Source: Variovorax boronicumulans
GTDB lineage: Bacteria; Pseudomonadota; Gammaproteobacteria; Burkholderiales; Burkholderiaceae_C
Assembly: GCF_007677875.1 (NCBI RefSeq)
Contig: NZ_VEDO01000004.1
Span: forward strand, 372,001-436,000
Direction of reading: 5' to 3'
DNA: 64,000 nt
Shown: piece by piece, positions 8,643 through 20,519 of the stretch
Position numbering within the stretch: the first letter of the stretch is position 1
Layout: each line of letters opens with the position of its first letter
Translations under genes and position numbers: made by a program
The notes under the pieces: model-generated
Seen by the model: only the letters and a program-made list of their open reading frames with translations
Told to the model about the DNA's origin: nothing
Database searches by the model: none

Positions 8643-9992
8643 TCAGACCGTGCCCGTCTTCTTGGCCGCGACGCGGGCGGCCGCGGTGCGCGCCACGGCG
8701 CTGCTGCGTGCAGTGCTCGGCTTGGCTGCGTGGTTGTGCGCGAGGATGAAATCGCGCACCTTGGGGTAGACGGTCTCGCGCCAGCGGCGGCCGCTGAAGA
8801 TGCCGTAGTGGCCAGCGCCCTTGACCTCGAAATGCTCGCGCTGGTCGGCGGCGATGCCGGTGCACAGGTCGTGCGCGGCGGCGGTCTGGCCGGAGCCGGA
8901 GATGTCGTCCAGTTCACCTTCGACGGTGAGCAGCGCGCAGCCCTGGATGTCCTGTGGCTGAACCAGTTCGGAGACGCCCTGGGTATTACGCACCTGCCAG
9001 GTGCCGTTGACGAGCTTGAATTCCTGGAACACCGTGGCGATGGTCTCCAGGTAGTAATCGGCGTCCATGTCGAGCACGGCGTTGTACTCGTCGTAGAACT
9101 TGCGGTGGGTTTCGGCGCCGACGTCATCGCCCTGGAGCAGATGTTCAAAGTAATCGTAGTGGCTCTTGGCGTGGTGGTCCGGGTTCATGGCCACGAAGCC
9201 CGCATGCTGCAGAAAGCCGGGGTACACGCGCCGGCCCGCGCCCGGGAAGCTCTGCGGCACGCGGTAGATCACGTTGTTCTCGAACCACTCGAAGCTCTTG
9301 TTCATGGCCAGGTTGTTAACGGCCGTCGGGGACTTGCGTGCGTCGATGGGGCCACCCATCATGGTCATGGACAGCGGCAGACGCTCGCCGCGCGAGGCCA
9401 TCAGAGAAACGGCAGCCAGCACCGGCACGGTCGGCTGGCACACGCTCATCACATGGCAGTCGCCGTAGACGGACTGCAGATGGCGGATGAACTCCTGCAC
9501 GTAGTTGACATAGTCGTCCAGGTGGAACTCGCCATCGGCCAGTGGAACAGTACGCGCGTTCTTCCAATCGGTGATGTAGACCTTGTGGCCGCCCAACATG
9601 GACTTGACGGTGTCGCGCAGCAGCGTGGCGTAGTGGCCAGACAGCGGGGCAACGATCAGTACGGCCGGCTGGCCCTTCAAGGTCGCCAGCGTGGCGCCGT
9701 CGTCGGTAAAGCGCTTGAAGCGGCGCAGTTCGCAGAAGGGCTTGTTGATCTCCACGCGTTCATGGATCGCCACATCGACCCCGCCGACCTTCACGGTCTG
9801 CAACCCGAAGACCGGCTTCTCGTAGTCCTTGCCCAACCGGTACAGCAGGTCGTAGCCGGCGGCAACGCGCTGGGCGAACGGGTTCTGGCCCAGCGGCGAT
9901 GCCGGGTTGCCGAACAGCTTGGAGGCGGCATTTGCGAACTCGGCAAACGGCTCCATGAGGGAGCGCTGGGCTTCGTAGATCTGGTACAGCAT
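8643..9992 (-). CDS. phaZ: intracellular polyhydroxybutyrate depolymerase (PhaZ)
   Basis: A 449-residue cytoplasmic PHB depolymerase of the Ralstonia PhaZ1 type, which mobilises storage granules. The start MLYQIYEAQRSLMEPF is typical. The lipase-box-like SVCQPTVPVLAAVSLMAS carries cysteine instead of serine as nucleophile, as expected for this family. EGELDDISGSGQTAAAHDL and HYGIFSGRRWRE supply the remaining family blocks near the C-terminus. The C-terminal extension is Ala/Lys-rich. An RsxB-like gene follows immediately. It is not a PHA synthase, which has a different box and length. Confidence 0.9.
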   Translation of the reverse strand: MLYQIYEAQRSLMEPFAEFANAASKLFGNPASPLGQNPFAQRVAAGYDLLYRLGKDYEKPVFGLQTVKVGGVDVAIHERVEINKPFCELRRFKRFTDDGATLATLKGQPAVLIVAPLSGHYATLLRDTVKSMLGGHKVYITDWKNARTVPLADGEFHLDDYVNYVQEFIRHLQSVYGDCHVMSVCQPTVPVLAAVSLMASRGERLPLSMTMMGGPIDARKSPTAVNNLAMNKSFEWFENNVIYRVPQSFPGAGRRVYPGFLQHAGFVAMNPDHHAKSHYDYFEHLLQGDDVGAETHRKFYDEYNAVLDMDADYYLETIATVFQEFKLVNGTWQVRNTQGVSELVQPQDIQGCALLTVEGELDDISGSGQTAAAHDLCTGIAADQREHFEVKGAGHYGIFSGRRWRETVYPKVRDFILAHNHAAKPSTARSSAVARTAAARVAAKKTGTV

Positions 9993-10046
9993 CGCAGGAG
10001 GACGGGAGGGAAGGGGATGTACAGCCCAAACTTGCTGCACCGCAGC

Positions 10047-10075
10047 AATATAGCAGTTGTCACACCTCTTTGCAC
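10047..10075 (-). promoter_or_regulatory. candidate promoter of phaZ
   Basis: On the minus strand, GTGCAA (10075-10070) and TATATT (10052-10047) are separated by 17 bases, about 55 bases upstream of the phaZ ATG. Moderate match to sigma-70 boxes; inference only. Confidence 0.4.
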
Positions 10076-10190
10076 GACGGGAAACACCAATGCAGTGCGC
10101 AATGCGCGATTTGCCCACGGTAGTGCATTCCATCGTGCACGCCACCGGTGCGTCCAAGGAGGGCGACCACCCGCTAATACACTGCCGGCC

Positions 10191-11420
10191 ATGCTGAACG
10201 GTTTGTGGCTGGGCTTCTTTCTGACCGCGGCCGCCAGCGCGGCCTGGCGTTGGCTGGTGGGGGGCGAGAGCGAGGTCTTCGCCGCCATGGTGCAGGCGCT
10301 GTTCGCGATGGCCAAGCTTGCGGTGGAAGTCATGGTCCTGCTGTTCGGCACCCTGACGCTGTGGCTGGGGTTCCTGCGCATCGCTGAGCAAGCGGGCCTT
10401 GTCAACTGGCTCGCGCGGCTGCTGTCGCCCTTGTTGTGCCGGCTCATGCCGCAGGTGCCGCCGGGCCATCCGGCGCTCGGTCTGATCACGCTGAACTTCG
10501 CCGCCAATGCCTTGGGTCTGGACAACGCGGCCACGCCCATCGGCCTCAAAGCCATGCGCTCGCTGCAGGAGCTCAATCCCAGCCCGACCGTGGCCAGCAA
10601 CGCGCAGGTGCTGTTCCTGGTGCTGAATGCTTCGGCGCTGACGCTGCTGCCGGTCAGCATCTTCATGTACCGCGCCCAACAGGGGGCGGCCGATCCGACG
10701 CTGGTGTTCCTGCCCATCCTGCTGGCCAATGCGGCCGGCACGCTGGTGGCGTTGCTGGCGGTCGCTGCCGTGCAGCGCCTGAAGCTGTGGGACCCGGTGG
10801 TGCTGGCCTACCTGGTGCCCGGCGCCCTGCTGATGGGCGGCTTCATGGCGCTGCTGGCGGGCCTGTCGGCCACGGCGCTGGCAGCGTTGTCCTCGCTACT
10901 GGGCAACGCGACGATGTTCGCCATCGTGCTGCTGTTTCTGGTGGCGGGCGCGCTGCGCCGCGTGCCGGTCTACGAGGCCTTCGTCGACGGCGCCAAGGAG
11001 GGCTTCGAGGTCGCCAGAAACCTGTTGCCCTACCTGGTCGCGATGCTGTGCGCGGTGGGCGTGCTGCGCGCTTCGGGCGCGCTCGACCTGGCGCTGGACG
11101 GCCTGCGCACGCTGGTGGCGCTGGCGGGCTGGGACACGCGCTTCGTCGACGCCATGCCGACCGCGCTGGTCAAGCCGTTCTCGGGCAGCGCCGCGCGGGC
11201 TCTGCTGCTGGAGACCATGCAGAGCCAGGGCGTGGACAGCTTCGCCGCGCTGCTGGCGGCCACGGTACAGGGCAGCACCGAGACCACGTTCTACGTGCTG
11301 GCCGTGTACTTCGGCGCCGTCGGCATCCAGCGCGCGCGCCATGCCGTGCCCTGCGCCGTGCTGGCCGACGTGGCGGGCATCCTGGCCTCGATCGGCGTCT
11401 GCTACTGGTTCTTCGGCTGA
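10191..11420 (+). CDS. SpmA/SpmB-like fused nucleoside-recognition (Gate) membrane protein
   Basis: A 409-residue polytopic inner-membrane protein with two Gate (nucleoside recognition) domains. The N-terminal half resembles SpmA (GLITLNFAANALGLDNAATPIG) and the C-terminal half SpmB (AMPTALVKPFSGSAARALLLE, QGSTETTFYVLAVYFGAVG). In Bacillus these are two spore-maturation proteins; here they are one chain in a non-sporulating lineage. About ten hydrophobic helices are visible. The start is the ATG at 10191, although the frame is open upstream antisense to phaZ. Transport substrate unknown. Confidence 0.85.
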   Translation: MLNGLWLGFFLTAAASAAWRWLVGGESEVFAAMVQALFAMAKLAVEVMVLLFGTLTLWLGFLRIAEQAGLVNWLARLLSPLLCRLMPQVPPGHPALGLITLNFAANALGLDNAATPIGLKAMRSLQELNPSPTVASNAQVLFLVLNASALTLLPVSIFMYRAQQGAADPTLVFLPILLANAAGTLVALLAVAAVQRLKLWDPVVLAYLVPGALLMGGFMALLAGLSATALAALSSLLGNATMFAIVLLFLVAGALRRVPVYEAFVDGAKEGFEVARNLLPYLVAMLCAVGVLRASGALDLALDGLRTLVALAGWDTRFVDAMPTALVKPFSGSAARALLLETMQSQGVDSFAALLAATVQGSTETTFYVLAVYFGAVGIQRARHAVPCAVLADVAGILASIGVCYWFFG

Positions 11421-11425
11421 CGCGA

Positions 11426-11456
11426 CAAAAGAAAAACGCCGCGCGGTGCGCGGCGT
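11426..11456 (-). terminator. terminator for the aminotransferase gene
   Basis: Perfect 9-base stem ACGCCGCGC/GCGCGGCGT with loop GGT (11436-11456). Read on the minus strand it is followed by a TTTTTCTTTT tract, so it ends the minus-strand gene; it may also stop the plus-strand gene. Confidence 0.7.
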
Positions 11457-11478
11457 CTTCAGCGGCATCCGTGGTGGG

Positions 11479-12675
11479 TCAGACGACCTTGGCGATGCTG
11501 GCGCAGACGTAGTCGATGTTCTTGCTGTTCAGCGCCGCCACGCACATGCGGCCGGTGTCTGTGCCGTAGACGCCGAACTCGTTGCGCAGCCGCACCATCT
11601 GGTCCTTGGTCAGGCCCGAGTAGCTGAACATGCCGACCTGGGTCGTGATGAAGCTCATGTCCTGCTTGACGCCGGCGGCCTTGAGTTTCTCGACCAGGGC
11701 CACGCGCATCTGCTTGATGCGGGTGCGCATGCCGGCCAGTTCCTCCTCCCACAGCGCGCGCAGTTCGGGCGTGTTCAGCACCGCCGCCACCACGCTGCCG
11801 CCGTGCGTGGGCGGGTTGCTGTAGTTGGTGCGGATCATGATCTTGAGCTGGCTCAGCACGCGGTCGGCCTCGGCCTTGTCCTGGCACAGCACCGACAGCG
11901 CGCCGACGCGTTCGCCGTACAGGCTGAAGCTCTTGCTGAACGAGGTCGAGACGAAGAACGACAGGCCGGCAGCGAGCGCCTTGGCCACGGCCACGCCGTC
12001 CTCAAGAATGCCTTGGCCGAAGCCCTGGTAAGCCATGTCCAGGAAGGGCACGAGGTTGCCGGCCTTCACCGTGGCGATGACCTGATCCCACTGCGCGGGC
12101 GTGAGGTCGTAACCCGTCGGGTTGTGGCAGCAGGCGTGCAGCACGACGATGGTGCCGGGCGCGGCGGCCTTCAGGTCGGCCAGCATGCCGACGAAATCGA
12201 CACCGCGCTTGGCGGCGTCGTAGTAGCGGTGGCTCTGCACCTCGAAACCGGCCTGCGTGAACAGCGCGCGGTGGTTTTCCCAGCTTGGGTCGCTGATCAG
12301 CACCTTGGCGTTCGGGTTCAGGCGCTTGAGGAAGTCGGCTCCGATCTTCAGGCCGCCGGTGCCACCAAGACCCTGGACGGTGGCGACGCGGCCGCTCTTG
12401 ACAGGCTCGCTGTCGGCCCCAAATACCAGGTTCTTGACGGCGCTGTCGTACGCGGCGATGCCGTCGATGGGCAGGTAACCGCGGGCCTTGGGCGCTTGCA
12501 TCATGGCCTGTTCGGCTTTCTGCACGCAGGCCAGCAGCGGCAGCTTGCCGTTGTCGTCGTAGTAGACACCGACGCCCAGGTTGACCTTGTTGGGGTTGGT
12601 GTCGGCGGCAAACTGCTCGTTCAGACCCAGGATCGGGTCGCGCGGTGCCATCTCGACGGCGGAGAACAAAGACAT
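11479..12675 (-). CDS. class I aromatic/aspartate aminotransferase (TyrB/AspC type)
   Basis: A 398-residue PLP enzyme of the AspC/TyrB subgroup. It has LHACCHNPTGYDLTPAQW with the conserved Asn-Pro-Thr-Gly, and the PLP-lysine block STSFSKSFSLYGERVGAL. N-terminal FSAVEMAPRDPILGLNEQF matches the family start exactly. The length is normal. AspC and TyrB cannot be told apart by eye; in related bacteria this gene is usually called aromatic amino acid transaminase. It is a single gene with its own terminator, back to back with uvrB. Confidence 0.9.
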   Translation of the reverse strand: MSLFSAVEMAPRDPILGLNEQFAADTNPNKVNLGVGVYYDDNGKLPLLACVQKAEQAMMQAPKARGYLPIDGIAAYDSAVKNLVFGADSEPVKSGRVATVQGLGGTGGLKIGADFLKRLNPNAKVLISDPSWENHRALFTQAGFEVQSHRYYDAAKRGVDFVGMLADLKAAAPGTIVVLHACCHNPTGYDLTPAQWDQVIATVKAGNLVPFLDMAYQGFGQGILEDGVAVAKALAAGLSFFVSTSFSKSFSLYGERVGALSVLCQDKAEADRVLSQLKIMIRTNYSNPPTHGGSVVAAVLNTPELRALWEEELAGMRTRIKQMRVALVEKLKAAGVKQDMSFITTQVGMFSYSGLTKDQMVRLRNEFGVYGTDTGRMCVAALNSKNIDYVCASIAKVV

Positions 12676-12818
12676 TGAAGTTCCTGCAGAGGGTTGTCGC
12701 TAGCGGGGAGGGCCGTGCTGCGCTAGCCTATCGGGTTGCCCCTCGCTTGCACTGCGCGAGGAAGCCGGCGACGGCCTTGCACCAATTTTAAGCATTCCTG
12801 TCACGATCGGATTTCCTG

Positions 12819-14912
<2,094 letters not shown>

Positions 14913-14946
14913 GCCTTAATCCGAGCGATTCAATAGGGATTTCTGC

Positions 14947-14970
14947 TATACTTGAGTTAATTGATCGGGA
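14947..14970 (+). promoter_or_regulatory. IscR type-1-like operator overlapping the isc promoter -10
   Basis: TATACT (14947-14952) is a good -10 box. The overlapping stretch from ATACTTGA through TTAA to TGATCGGG (14948-14969) matches the IscR type-1 consensus (ATASYYGACT, AT core, AGTCRRSTAT) at most positions. It lies about 150 bases upstream of iscR, as expected for feedback repression by [2Fe-2S]-IscR. Family knowledge plus visual match. Confidence 0.6.
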
Positions 14971-15120
14971 ACAAAAGCGCATCGAAGAAGTCCATCGCTG
15001 AGGGCTCCAAACCGCTCCCACATCGTCGACGACTGAAGAGCTGGTGCAAAGCGCGTCGGGCCGGGTGAGACCCCCGCTCCGGCTTCAACGGTAGGTCAAG
15101 CAATTGAGAAGGAGCGTGCG

Positions 15121-15657
15121 ATGCGTCTGACAACCAAAGGCCGTTTTGCGGTCACAGCCATGATCGATCTGGCCTTGCGCCAGAACAACGGTCCGGTCAC
15201 GCTGGCGGCCATCAGCCAGCGCCAGCAGATCTCCTTGTCGTACCTGGAGCAGCTGTTCGGCAAGCTGCGCCGCCACGATCTCGTGGAGTCCACGCGCGGC
15301 CCCGGCGGTGGTTACACCCTGGGCCGCAAGGCGACCGACATCACGGTGGCCGACATCATCGTCTCGGTCGACGAGCCCATCGATGCCACCCATTGCGGTG
15401 GCAAGGAAAACTGCCTGGGTGAGGCCGGCCGCTGCATGACGCATGAACTTTGGGCCGCGCTGAACCAGCGCATGGTCGAGTTCCTCGACTCCGTGACGCT
15501 GCAAAAGCTGGTGGACGATCAGATTGCCAAGGGGGTGCAGGTGGAAAGCAAGCCCATGCTCAAGCGCGCGATCTCGCCGCAGCCGGTGGTCAAGCCGATC
15601 CGTGTGAACGCCCCCAATTCGGTGTTCGCGCTGGGCAACGCCTTCGCCAAGTCCTGA
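15121..15657 (+). CDS. iscR: Rrf2-family iron-sulfur cluster regulator IscR
   Basis: A 178-residue winged-helix repressor that senses [2Fe-2S] supply. N-terminal MRLTTKGRFAVTAMIDLAL and the recognition region ISLSYLEQLFGKLRRHDLVESTRGPGGGY are canonical. The cluster ligands are Cys92, Cys98 and Cys105 with His108; the last Cys spacing is one residue longer than in E. coli. A well-placed Shine-Dalgarno (AGAAGGAG) precedes the ATG. It leads iscS, iscU, iscA, hscB, hscA and fdx. Confidence 0.96.
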   Translation: MRLTTKGRFAVTAMIDLALRQNNGPVTLAAISQRQQISLSYLEQLFGKLRRHDLVESTRGPGGGYTLGRKATDITVADIIVSVDEPIDATHCGGKENCLGEAGRCMTHELWAALNQRMVEFLDSVTLQKLVDDQIAKGVQVESKPMLKRAISPQPVVKPIRVNAPNSVFALGNAFAKS

Positions 15658-15708
15658 ATCGCCTGCGTTCGCCATTTCTCCAAGCCAGCCGCGACTGAAA
15701 GCTAGCCA

Positions 15709-16929
15709 ATGTCAAGCACGCCCCATTTCCCGATCTACATGGACTACAGCGCCACCAACCCCTGCGATGAGCGGGTGGTGGACGCGATGATCCCGTGGCT
15801 GCGGGAGCACTTCGGCAACCCCGCCTCGCGCAGCCATGCCTGGGGCTGGGAGGCCGAGGCCGCGGTCGAGAAGGCGCGCGAGCATGTTGCCGCCCTGGTC
15901 GGTGCCGACCCGCGCGAAGTCGTCTGGACCTCCGGCGCGACCGAATCTGACAACCTTGCCCTCAAGGGCGCCGCCCAGTTCTACAAGGGCAAGGGCAAGC
16001 ACATCATCACGGTCAAGACCGAGCACAAGGCCGTGCTGGACACCTGCCGCGAACTGGAGCGCCAGGGCTTCGAAGTCACCTACATGGACGTGCAGCCCGA
16101 CGGGCTGCTGGATCTGGCGGCTTTCGAAGCCTCGATCCGCCCCGACACCATCCTCGCCAGCGTGATGTTCGTGAACAACGAGATCGGCGTGATCCAGGAC
16201 ATCGCCGCCATCGGCGAGATCTGCCGCGCCAAGGGCGTGGTGTTCCATGTTGATGCCGCGCAGGCGACGGGCCGCGTCGAGATCGACCTCGGCAAGCTCA
16301 AGGTCGACCTCATGAGCCTGACGGCGCACAAGACTTACGGCCCCAAGGGCATTGGTGCGCTCTACGTGCGCCGCAAGCCGCGCATTCGGATCGAGGCGCA
16401 GATGCACGGCGGCGGTCACGAGCGCGGCATGCGTTCGGGCACGCTGCCCACGCACCAGATCGTCGGCATGGGCGAGGCCTACCGCATCGCCAAGGAAGAG
16501 ATGGCGGCCGAGAACCAGCGCATCCAGGCGCTGCACGACCGCATGCTCCAGGGCCTGCAAGGCATCGAGCAGGTGTTCATCAACGGCCATGCCACGAAGC
16601 GTGTGCCGCACAACCTGAACATGAGCTTCAACTTCGTCGAAGGCGAGTCGCTGATCATGGGCATCAAGGGCCTGGCCGTGTCCAGTGGCTCGGCCTGCAC
16701 CTCGGCCAGCCTGGAGCCCAGCTACGTGCTGCGTGCACTGGGCCGCAGCGACGAGCTGGCGCACAGCAGCCTGCGCATGACGATTGGCCGTTGGACGACC
16801 GAAGCTGACATCGACTACGCCGTGCAGACCATCCGCCAGAACGTGGACAAGCTGCGCGAGCTGAGCCCGCTGTGGGAGATGTACCAGGACGGCGTCGACA
16901 TCTCGTCGATCCAGTGGACAGCGCATTGA
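15709..16929 (+). CDS. iscS: cysteine desulfurase IscS
   Basis: A 406-residue PLP enzyme that supplies sulfur for Fe-S clusters and tRNA thiolation. The PLP lysine is Lys208 in [11 protein letters not shown]; the persulfide cysteine is Cys330 in [16 protein letters not shown]. The C-terminal SSIQWTAH tail is the IscU-docking type. It is encoded 51 bases after iscR. Confidence 0.97.
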   Translation: MSSTPHFPIYMDYSATNPCDERVVDAMIPWLREHFGNPASRSHAWGWEAEAAVEKAREHVAALVGADPREVVWTSGATESDNLALKGAAQFYKGKGKHIITVKTEHKAVLDTCRELERQGFEVTYMDVQPDGLLDLAAFEASIRPDTILASVMFVNNEIGVIQDIAAIGEICRAKGVVFHVDAAQATGRVEIDLGKLKVDLMSLTAHKTYGPKGIGALYVRRKPRIRIEAQMHGGGHERGMRSGTLPTHQIVGMGEAYRIAKEEMAAENQRIQALHDRMLQGLQGIEQVFINGHATKRVPHNLNMSFNFVEGESLIMGIKGLAVSSGSACTSASLEPSYVLRALGRSDELAHSSLRMTIGRWTTEADIDYAVQTIRQNVDKLRELSPLWEMYQDGVDISSIQWTAH

Positions 16930-16956
16930 ACACGCAACATACAGAGTGAGAGAACC

Positions 16957-17343
16957 ATGGCTTATTCGGACAAGGTCGTAGACCACTACGAAAATCCGCG
17001 CAACGTCGGCTCCTTCGACAAGGGCGACGATTCCATCGGCACCGGCATGGTCGGCGCACCGGCGTGCGGCGACGTGATGAAGCTGCAGATCAAGGTCAAC
17101 CCGCAGACCGGCGTGATCGAGGATGCGCGCTTCAAGACCTACGGCTGCGGTTCGGCCATCGCTTCGTCCTCGCTCGTGACCGAGTGGGTCAAGGGCAAGA
17201 CGCTGGACGAAGCCGCTGCGCTCAAGAACAGCCAGATCGCCGAAGAACTGGCGCTGCCGCCGGTCAAGATCCACTGCTCCATCCTGGCCGAAGACGCGAT
17301 CAAGGCCGCCGTGGACGACTACCGCAAGAAGCGCGTCCATTGA
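16957..17343 (+). CDS. iscU: Fe-S cluster scaffold IscU
   Basis: A 128-residue scaffold with the three cluster cysteines in [21 protein letters not shown] and [14 protein letters not shown]. The HscA-binding motif Leu-Pro-Pro-Val-Lys is present (ALPPVK). The length is normal. It lies between iscS and iscA, with 27- and 2-base gaps. Confidence 0.97.
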   Translation: MAYSDKVVDHYENPRNVGSFDKGDDSIGTGMVGAPACGDVMKLQIKVNPQTGVIEDARFKTYGCGSAIASSSLVTEWVKGKTLDEAAALKNSQIAEELALPPVKIHCSILAEDAIKAAVDDYRKKRVH

Positions 17344-17345
17344 CC

Positions 17346-17669
17346 ATGGCCGTGACCCTGACCGAGGCGGCCGCCCGCCATGTCAACCGCTACCTCGCCA
17401 AGCGCGGCAAGGGCGTCGGGGTACGCCTGGGCGTCAAGACCACGGGCTGCTCCGGGCTGGCTTACAAGCTCGAATACGTGGATGAGCCCGCACCCGAAGA
17501 CCTGGTGTTCGAAGACCACGGTATCAAGGTGATGGTCGATCCCAAGAGCCTGGCCTACTTGGACGGCACCAAGCTCGATTTCGTCCGCGAAGGCCTGAAC
17601 GAGGGCTTCCGCTTCGAGAACCCGAACGAGCGCGACAAGTGTGGCTGCGGCGAGAGCTTCCGCGTCTGA
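17346..17669 (+). CDS. iscA: Fe-S assembly protein IscA
   Basis: A 107-residue A-type carrier with the CGCG-type triad: [13 protein letters not shown] and the C-terminal DKCGCGESF. The open frame begins earlier inside iscU, but the conserved start is ATG 17346 ([13 protein letters not shown]). A hairpin terminator follows, separating it from hscB. Confidence 0.96.
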   Translation: MAVTLTEAAARHVNRYLAKRGKGVGVRLGVKTTGCSGLAYKLEYVDEPAPEDLVFEDHGIKVMVDPKSLAYLDGTKLDFVREGLNEGFRFENPNERDKCGCGESFRV

Positions 17670-17687
17670 GCCTGCGATCTCCCCAGC

Positions 17688-17722
17688 AACCGCCATGGCG
17701 CACTGCGTGATGGCGGTTTTTT
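17688..17722 (+). terminator. intra-operon hairpin/terminator between iscA and hscB
   Basis: Perfect 9-base stem AACCGCCAT/ATGGCGGTT with a 13-base loop, followed by TTTT. It probably attenuates transcription so that the chaperone genes are made at a lower level than iscRSUA. Confidence 0.7.
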
Positions 17723-17747
17723 CTTGGGTGCGCCGTGCGTGCCCACC

Positions 17748-18299
17748 ATGACGATGAATTTGCAGTCCACCGATTTCGAACTGTTCGATGTGCCGGCCCG
17801 CTTCGCGCAGGACCTCGACGCCTTGCAAGTGCGCTGGAAGGCCTTGCAGCGCGAGGCCCATCCGGACCGTTTCAGCGCACAGGGCGCGGCGGCGCAGCGC
17901 GTGGCCATGCAGTGGTCGGTGCGCATCAACGAGGCTTGGCAGCGCCTGCGCGATCCGCTGCGGCGTGCGGCCTACTTGTGTGAGCTGCATGGCGCGCCGG
18001 TCGACGTGCACGGCAACACCAAGATGCCGCCGGCCTTCCTGGTCCAGCAGATGGAATGGCACGAGCAGCTCGACGAGGCGCGCAGTGCGCAGGACTTCGA
18101 TGCCCTGGACCGCGAACTGGCCGCCACGCACGCCGAGGGGCTGGCGCGCTGCGCGCAGCTGCTGGACGAGGCGGGCGATTTCGCCGCGGCCGCGGCCGAG
18201 GTGCGGGCGCTGATGTTCATCGAACGCCTGCAGGCCAGCGTCGACGACAAGCGCGATGCCAGTGCGGACCAAGGGGGCGCTGCTTCCGGGGGACAATGA
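17748..18299 (+). CDS. hscB: Fe-S cluster co-chaperone HscB
   Basis: A 183-residue J-type co-chaperone that delivers IscU to HscA. The N-terminal J domain has the HPD tripeptide in [12 protein letters not shown]. The C-terminal helical bundle ([12 protein letters not shown]) is the IscU-binding part. The start is ATG 17748 ([13 protein letters not shown]) or possibly ATG 17754; the open frame before it lies partly in the terminator. The stop is 4 bases before hscA. Confidence 0.94.
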   Translation: MTMNLQSTDFELFDVPARFAQDLDALQVRWKALQREAHPDRFSAQGAAAQRVAMQWSVRINEAWQRLRDPLRRAAYLCELHGAPVDVHGNTKMPPAFLVQQMEWHEQLDEARSAQDFDALDRELAATHAEGLARCAQLLDEAGDFAAAAAEVRALMFIERLQASVDDKRDASADQGGAASGGQ

Positions 18300-18303
18300 A
18301 ACC

Positions 18304-20175
18304 ATGGCGCTCCTCCAGATTTCCGAACCCGGCTTCTCGCCCGATCCCCACCAGCGCCGGATCGCCGTCGGCATCGACCTGGGCACGACGCATTCGCTCG
18401 TGGCCGCCGTGCGCAACGGCGTGGCCGAATGCCTGCCCGACGAGCAAGGGCGCGTGATCCTGCCCTCGGTCGTGCGCTACCTGGCGCCCTCTGCCGGTGG
18501 TTCCGGCCGCCAGATCGGTCACGAAGCGCTGGCCGCGCAGACGGGCGATCCCGCCAACACCATCGCATCCGTCAAGCGGCTCATGGGCCGTGGCTCGGCC
18601 GACGCGGCCGCCGCGGGCTTGCCATACCGTCTTGCGGCCAGCGAAGGTGCCGGCATGCTGCGCATCGAGACCGCAGCCGGCCCCAAGACACCCGTGGAGG
18701 TCAGCGCCGAGATCCTGGCCACGCTGCGGTTCCGCGCCGAAGACAGCTTCAACGACGACCTGCACGGCGCCGTGATCACGGTGCCCGCCTATTTCGACGA
18801 TGCCCAGCGCCAGGCCACGAAGGACGCGGCCCAGCTGGCCGGCATCCACGTGCTGCGCCTGATCAACGAACCGACGGCCGCCGCGATCGCCTACGGCCTG
18901 GACAATGCCGCTGAAGGCGTCTACGCCGTCTATGACCTGGGCGGCGGCACCTTCGACATTTCCATCCTGCGCCTGTCCCGTGGCGTGTTCGAGGTCATTG
19001 CGGCCGGCGGCGATTCCGCCCTGGGCGGCGACGACTACGACCATGCGCTGGCCGACTGGGCCCAGCAGACCAGCGGCGTGCAAGCCGAGGGGCCGCAGCA
19101 GCAGGTCGCTTTGCGCCGAGCGGCCCGCGCGGCCAAGGAACAGCTCACGGAGCAGGAGCGCACCACGCTACGCGTGCAACTGGGCGAGCGCGAACTCACC
19201 GTCGAGGTGACACGTAGCGACTTCGAGGGCTGCACGGCCGCGCTGACGGCCCGTACCATGGCCGCCGTGCGCAAGGCCTTGCGCGACGCCAAGCTGAGCC
19301 CGGCCGAAGTGCAGGGCACGGTGCTGGTCGGTGGCGCCACGCGCATGCCGCAGGTGCGCCGCGCGGTCGAGGCCTTCTTTGGCAAGACACCGCTGACCAA
19401 CCTGAATCCCGATGAGGTCGTTGCGCTGGGCGCAGCCATCCAGGCCGACCAGCTCGCCGGCAACAGCGGCGCGGCCGACCTGCTGTTGCTGGACGTGATC
19501 CCGCTGTCGCTGGGCATCGAGACCATGGGCGGACTGGTCGAGCGCATCGTGCCGCGCAACCAGACCATCCCGACCGCGATGGCGCAGGACTTCACGACCT
19601 ACCAGGACGGCCAGACCGCGCTGGCGCTGCATGTGGTGCAGGGCGAACGCGACCTCGTGGCCGACTGCCGCAGTCTGGCGCGCTTCGTCTTGCGCGGCAT
19701 CCCGCCGATGGCGGCTGGGGCGGCGCGCATCCGCGTGACCTTCACGGTCGATGCCGATGGCCTGCTGACCGTCAGTGCGCGCGAGCAGACCAGCGGTGTG
19801 GAGGCCAGCGTCGATGTGAAGCCTTCCTACGGCCTCAGCGACGACGAGATCGCGCGCATGCTGCATGACAGCTTCAGCACGGCCGGGCAGGACATGCAGG
19901 CCCGCGCACTGGTCGAGGCCCGCGTCGAGCTGGACCGCATGCTGCTGGCCACGCGCAGCGCCCTGCAGGCCGATGGCGATCTGCTGCCCGCGCCGGAGCG
20001 CGCCGCCATCGACAGGTTGGTTGCCGCCGCCCAGTCCGCGCGTGCGGCCGACCAGGTGCAGGCCATGACCGCGGCCACCGAAGCCCTGGCCAAGGGAACG
20101 GAGGCCTTCGCCGCCTTGCGCATGAACGCCGGCATCCGCAACGCCCTGTCAGGCAAGAACATCGAGTCCGTCTGA
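18304..20175 (+). CDS. hscA: Hsp70-type Fe-S chaperone HscA
   Basis: A 623-residue specialised Hsp70 that drives cluster transfer from IscU by ATP hydrolysis. Actin-fold signatures are [27 protein letters not shown] and [13 protein letters not shown]. The linker [19 protein letters not shown] precedes the substrate-binding domain. The start is ATG 18304, 2 bases after hscB plus a short spacer; an earlier in-frame ATG lies inside hscB. Confidence 0.96.
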   Translation: MALLQISEPGFSPDPHQRRIAVGIDLGTTHSLVAAVRNGVAECLPDEQGRVILPSVVRYLAPSAGGSGRQIGHEALAAQTGDPANTIASVKRLMGRGSADAAAAGLPYRLAASEGAGMLRIETAAGPKTPVEVSAEILATLRFRAEDSFNDDLHGAVITVPAYFDDAQRQATKDAAQLAGIHVLRLINEPTAAAIAYGLDNAAEGVYAVYDLGGGTFDISILRLSRGVFEVIAAGGDSALGGDDYDHALADWAQQTSGVQAEGPQQQVALRRAARAAKEQLTEQERTTLRVQLGERELTVEVTRSDFEGCTAALTARTMAAVRKALRDAKLSPAEVQGTVLVGGATRMPQVRRAVEAFFGKTPLTNLNPDEVVALGAAIQADQLAGNSGAADLLLLDVIPLSLGIETMGGLVERIVPRNQTIPTAMAQDFTTYQDGQTALALHVVQGERDLVADCRSLARFVLRGIPPMAAGAARIRVTFTVDADGLLTVSAREQTSGVEASVDVKPSYGLSDDEIARMLHDSFSTAGQDMQARALVEARVELDRMLLATRSALQADGDLLPAPERAAIDRLVAAAQSARAADQVQAMTAATEALAKGTEAFAALRMNAGIRNALSGKNIESV

Positions 20176-20180
20176 TCCCC

Positions 20181-20519
20181 ATGCCCGTCATCAAGGTCCT
20201 GCCCCATCCCGAATACTGTCCCTCCGGTGCCGAGCTGCGCGCCGCGCCCGGCACCAGCGTCTGTGAGGCTCTGCTGGACAACGGCATCGCCATTGAGCAT
20301 GCCTGCGACATGAGCTGCGCCTGCACCACCTGCCACGTGGTCGTGCGCCAGGGCTTCAACACCCTGGAGGCGCCCGAGGAAGAGGAGGAAGACCTGCTCG
20401 ACAAGGCCTGGGGCCTGGAGCCGCAATCGCGCCTGTCCTGCCAGGTCATGCTGGGCAAGGACGATCTGACCGTGGAAATTCCCAAGTACACGATCAACCA
20501 CGCCCGCGAGAACCACTGA
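20181..20519 (+). CDS. fdx: isc-type [2Fe-2S] ferredoxin
   Basis: A 112-residue adrenodoxin-like ferredoxin giving electrons to cluster assembly. Cluster ligands lie in EHACDMSCACTTCHVVV and, for the fourth Cys, RLSCQVMLG. It is the last isc gene; its TGA overlaps the ATG of dnaQ by one base, so dnaQ is translationally coupled. Confidence 0.96.
   Translation: MPVIKVLPHPEYCPSGAELRAAPGTSVCEALLDNGIAIEHACDMSCACTTCHVVVRQGFNTLEAPEEEEEDLLDKAWGLEPQSRLSCQVMLGKDDLTVEIPKYTINHARENH

Noticed and set aside
8643-9992. PHA synthase (phaC)
   Set aside because: The lipase-like box has the SVCQP form and the length and start of intracellular PhaZ depolymerases.
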